From Mesobacillus harenae (GTDB taxonomy: Bacteria > Bacillota > Bacilli > Bacillales > Cytobacillaceae), in the NCBI RefSeq assembly GCF_013343715.1, contig NZ_JABUNR010000026.1:1-42572 (forward strand): a stretch of DNA of 42,572 bases, given 5' to 3'. This document shows positions 42,501 through 42,572 of this stretch, piece by piece. Every line of letters starts with the position of its first letter. The stretch's first letter is position 1. The notes under the pieces are model-generated. The model was not told the origin of the DNA. It searched no databases and saw only the letters and a list, made by a program, of their open reading frames with translations. A program made the translations under genes and the position numbers.

Positions 42501-42572
42501 TGGTTAAGTCCTCGATCGATTAGTATCTGTCAGCTCCACGTGTCACCACGCTTCCACCTCAGACCTATCTAC
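42501..42572 (-). rRNA. 23S ribosomal RNA, 3' end (cut by window edge)
   Basis: The minus strand reads the conserved 23S end (GGTGGAAGCGTGGTGACACG, then CTAATCGATCGAGGACTTAA). A 120-base spacer separates it from 5S. The rest lies right of the window. Confidence 0.96.

Overview
The window reads as an ordinary chromosomal stretch of a spore-forming, low-GC Bacillaceae bacterium (Bacillus sensu lato). The evidence is strong Shine-Dalgarno sites (GGAGG type) throughout, a sigW-rsiW-cdaA-cdaR-glmM-glmS cluster with a glmS ribozyme, a Spo0E-like phosphatase gene, a KinB-like kinase, a predicted spore sulfolactate pathway, and a tRNA cluster behind a 5S/23S rRNA operon that resembles the trnSL neighbourhood of B. 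subtilis. I see no prophage, CRISPR array or intact insertion sequence.

Left part (1-16.9 kb). On the minus strand lies a cell-wall and RNA block: ddl-murF (D-Ala-D-Ala ligase, then the ligase that adds it to the UDP-MurNAc-peptide), an alpha/beta hydrolase, the DEAD-box helicase cshA, the UV endonuclease uvsE, and the bacterial PH-domain pair ydbS-ydbT. Beyond ddl come an unrecognised protein, then on the plus strand mgtE (magnesium) and a RodA/FtsW-type glycan polymerase. A TauE/SafE permease and a methyl-accepting chemotaxis protein follow on the minus strand.

Middle (16.7-26.9 kb). A 45-residue membrane protein not found by long-ORF methods and a KinB-like histidine kinase precede a divergent sulfur locus. 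On one side are comB-comA plus a translationally coupled VOC/extradiol-dioxygenase-like gene. On the other are cysH-cysP-sat-cysC. Together these would import sulfate, reduce it to sulfite and condense sulfite with phosphoenolpyruvate to make (R)-3-sulfolactate, a known spore solute. A sigma-E-like promoter lies in front of cysH. Next come a tandem MpsC (DUF2294) protein, an RsbT-like ATPase and a prolyl-aminopeptidase-like hydrolase.

Right part (27-42.6 kb). This holds a five-gene branched-chain amino-acid ABC operon (livK-H-M-G-F), glmS under a ribozyme, and glmM with the c-di-AMP cyclase genes cdaA-cdaR. It continues with sigW-rsiW under a typical sigma-W promoter, a Spo0E-like gene, arginase (rocF), nine tRNA genes, 5S rRNA and the 3' end of 23S rRNA.

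Non-coding structure is rich. There are three copies of a modular imperfect-palindrome repeat (10.2, 16.4 and 39.7 kb), a duplicated double-terminator module (88-139 and 40058-40109), a terminator built into the last codons of rsiW, and a small multi-hairpin element at 24.2 kb. The best leads are the sulfolactate locus with its coupled VOC protein, the tandem MpsC/RsbT-like pair, and the repeat and terminator modules.
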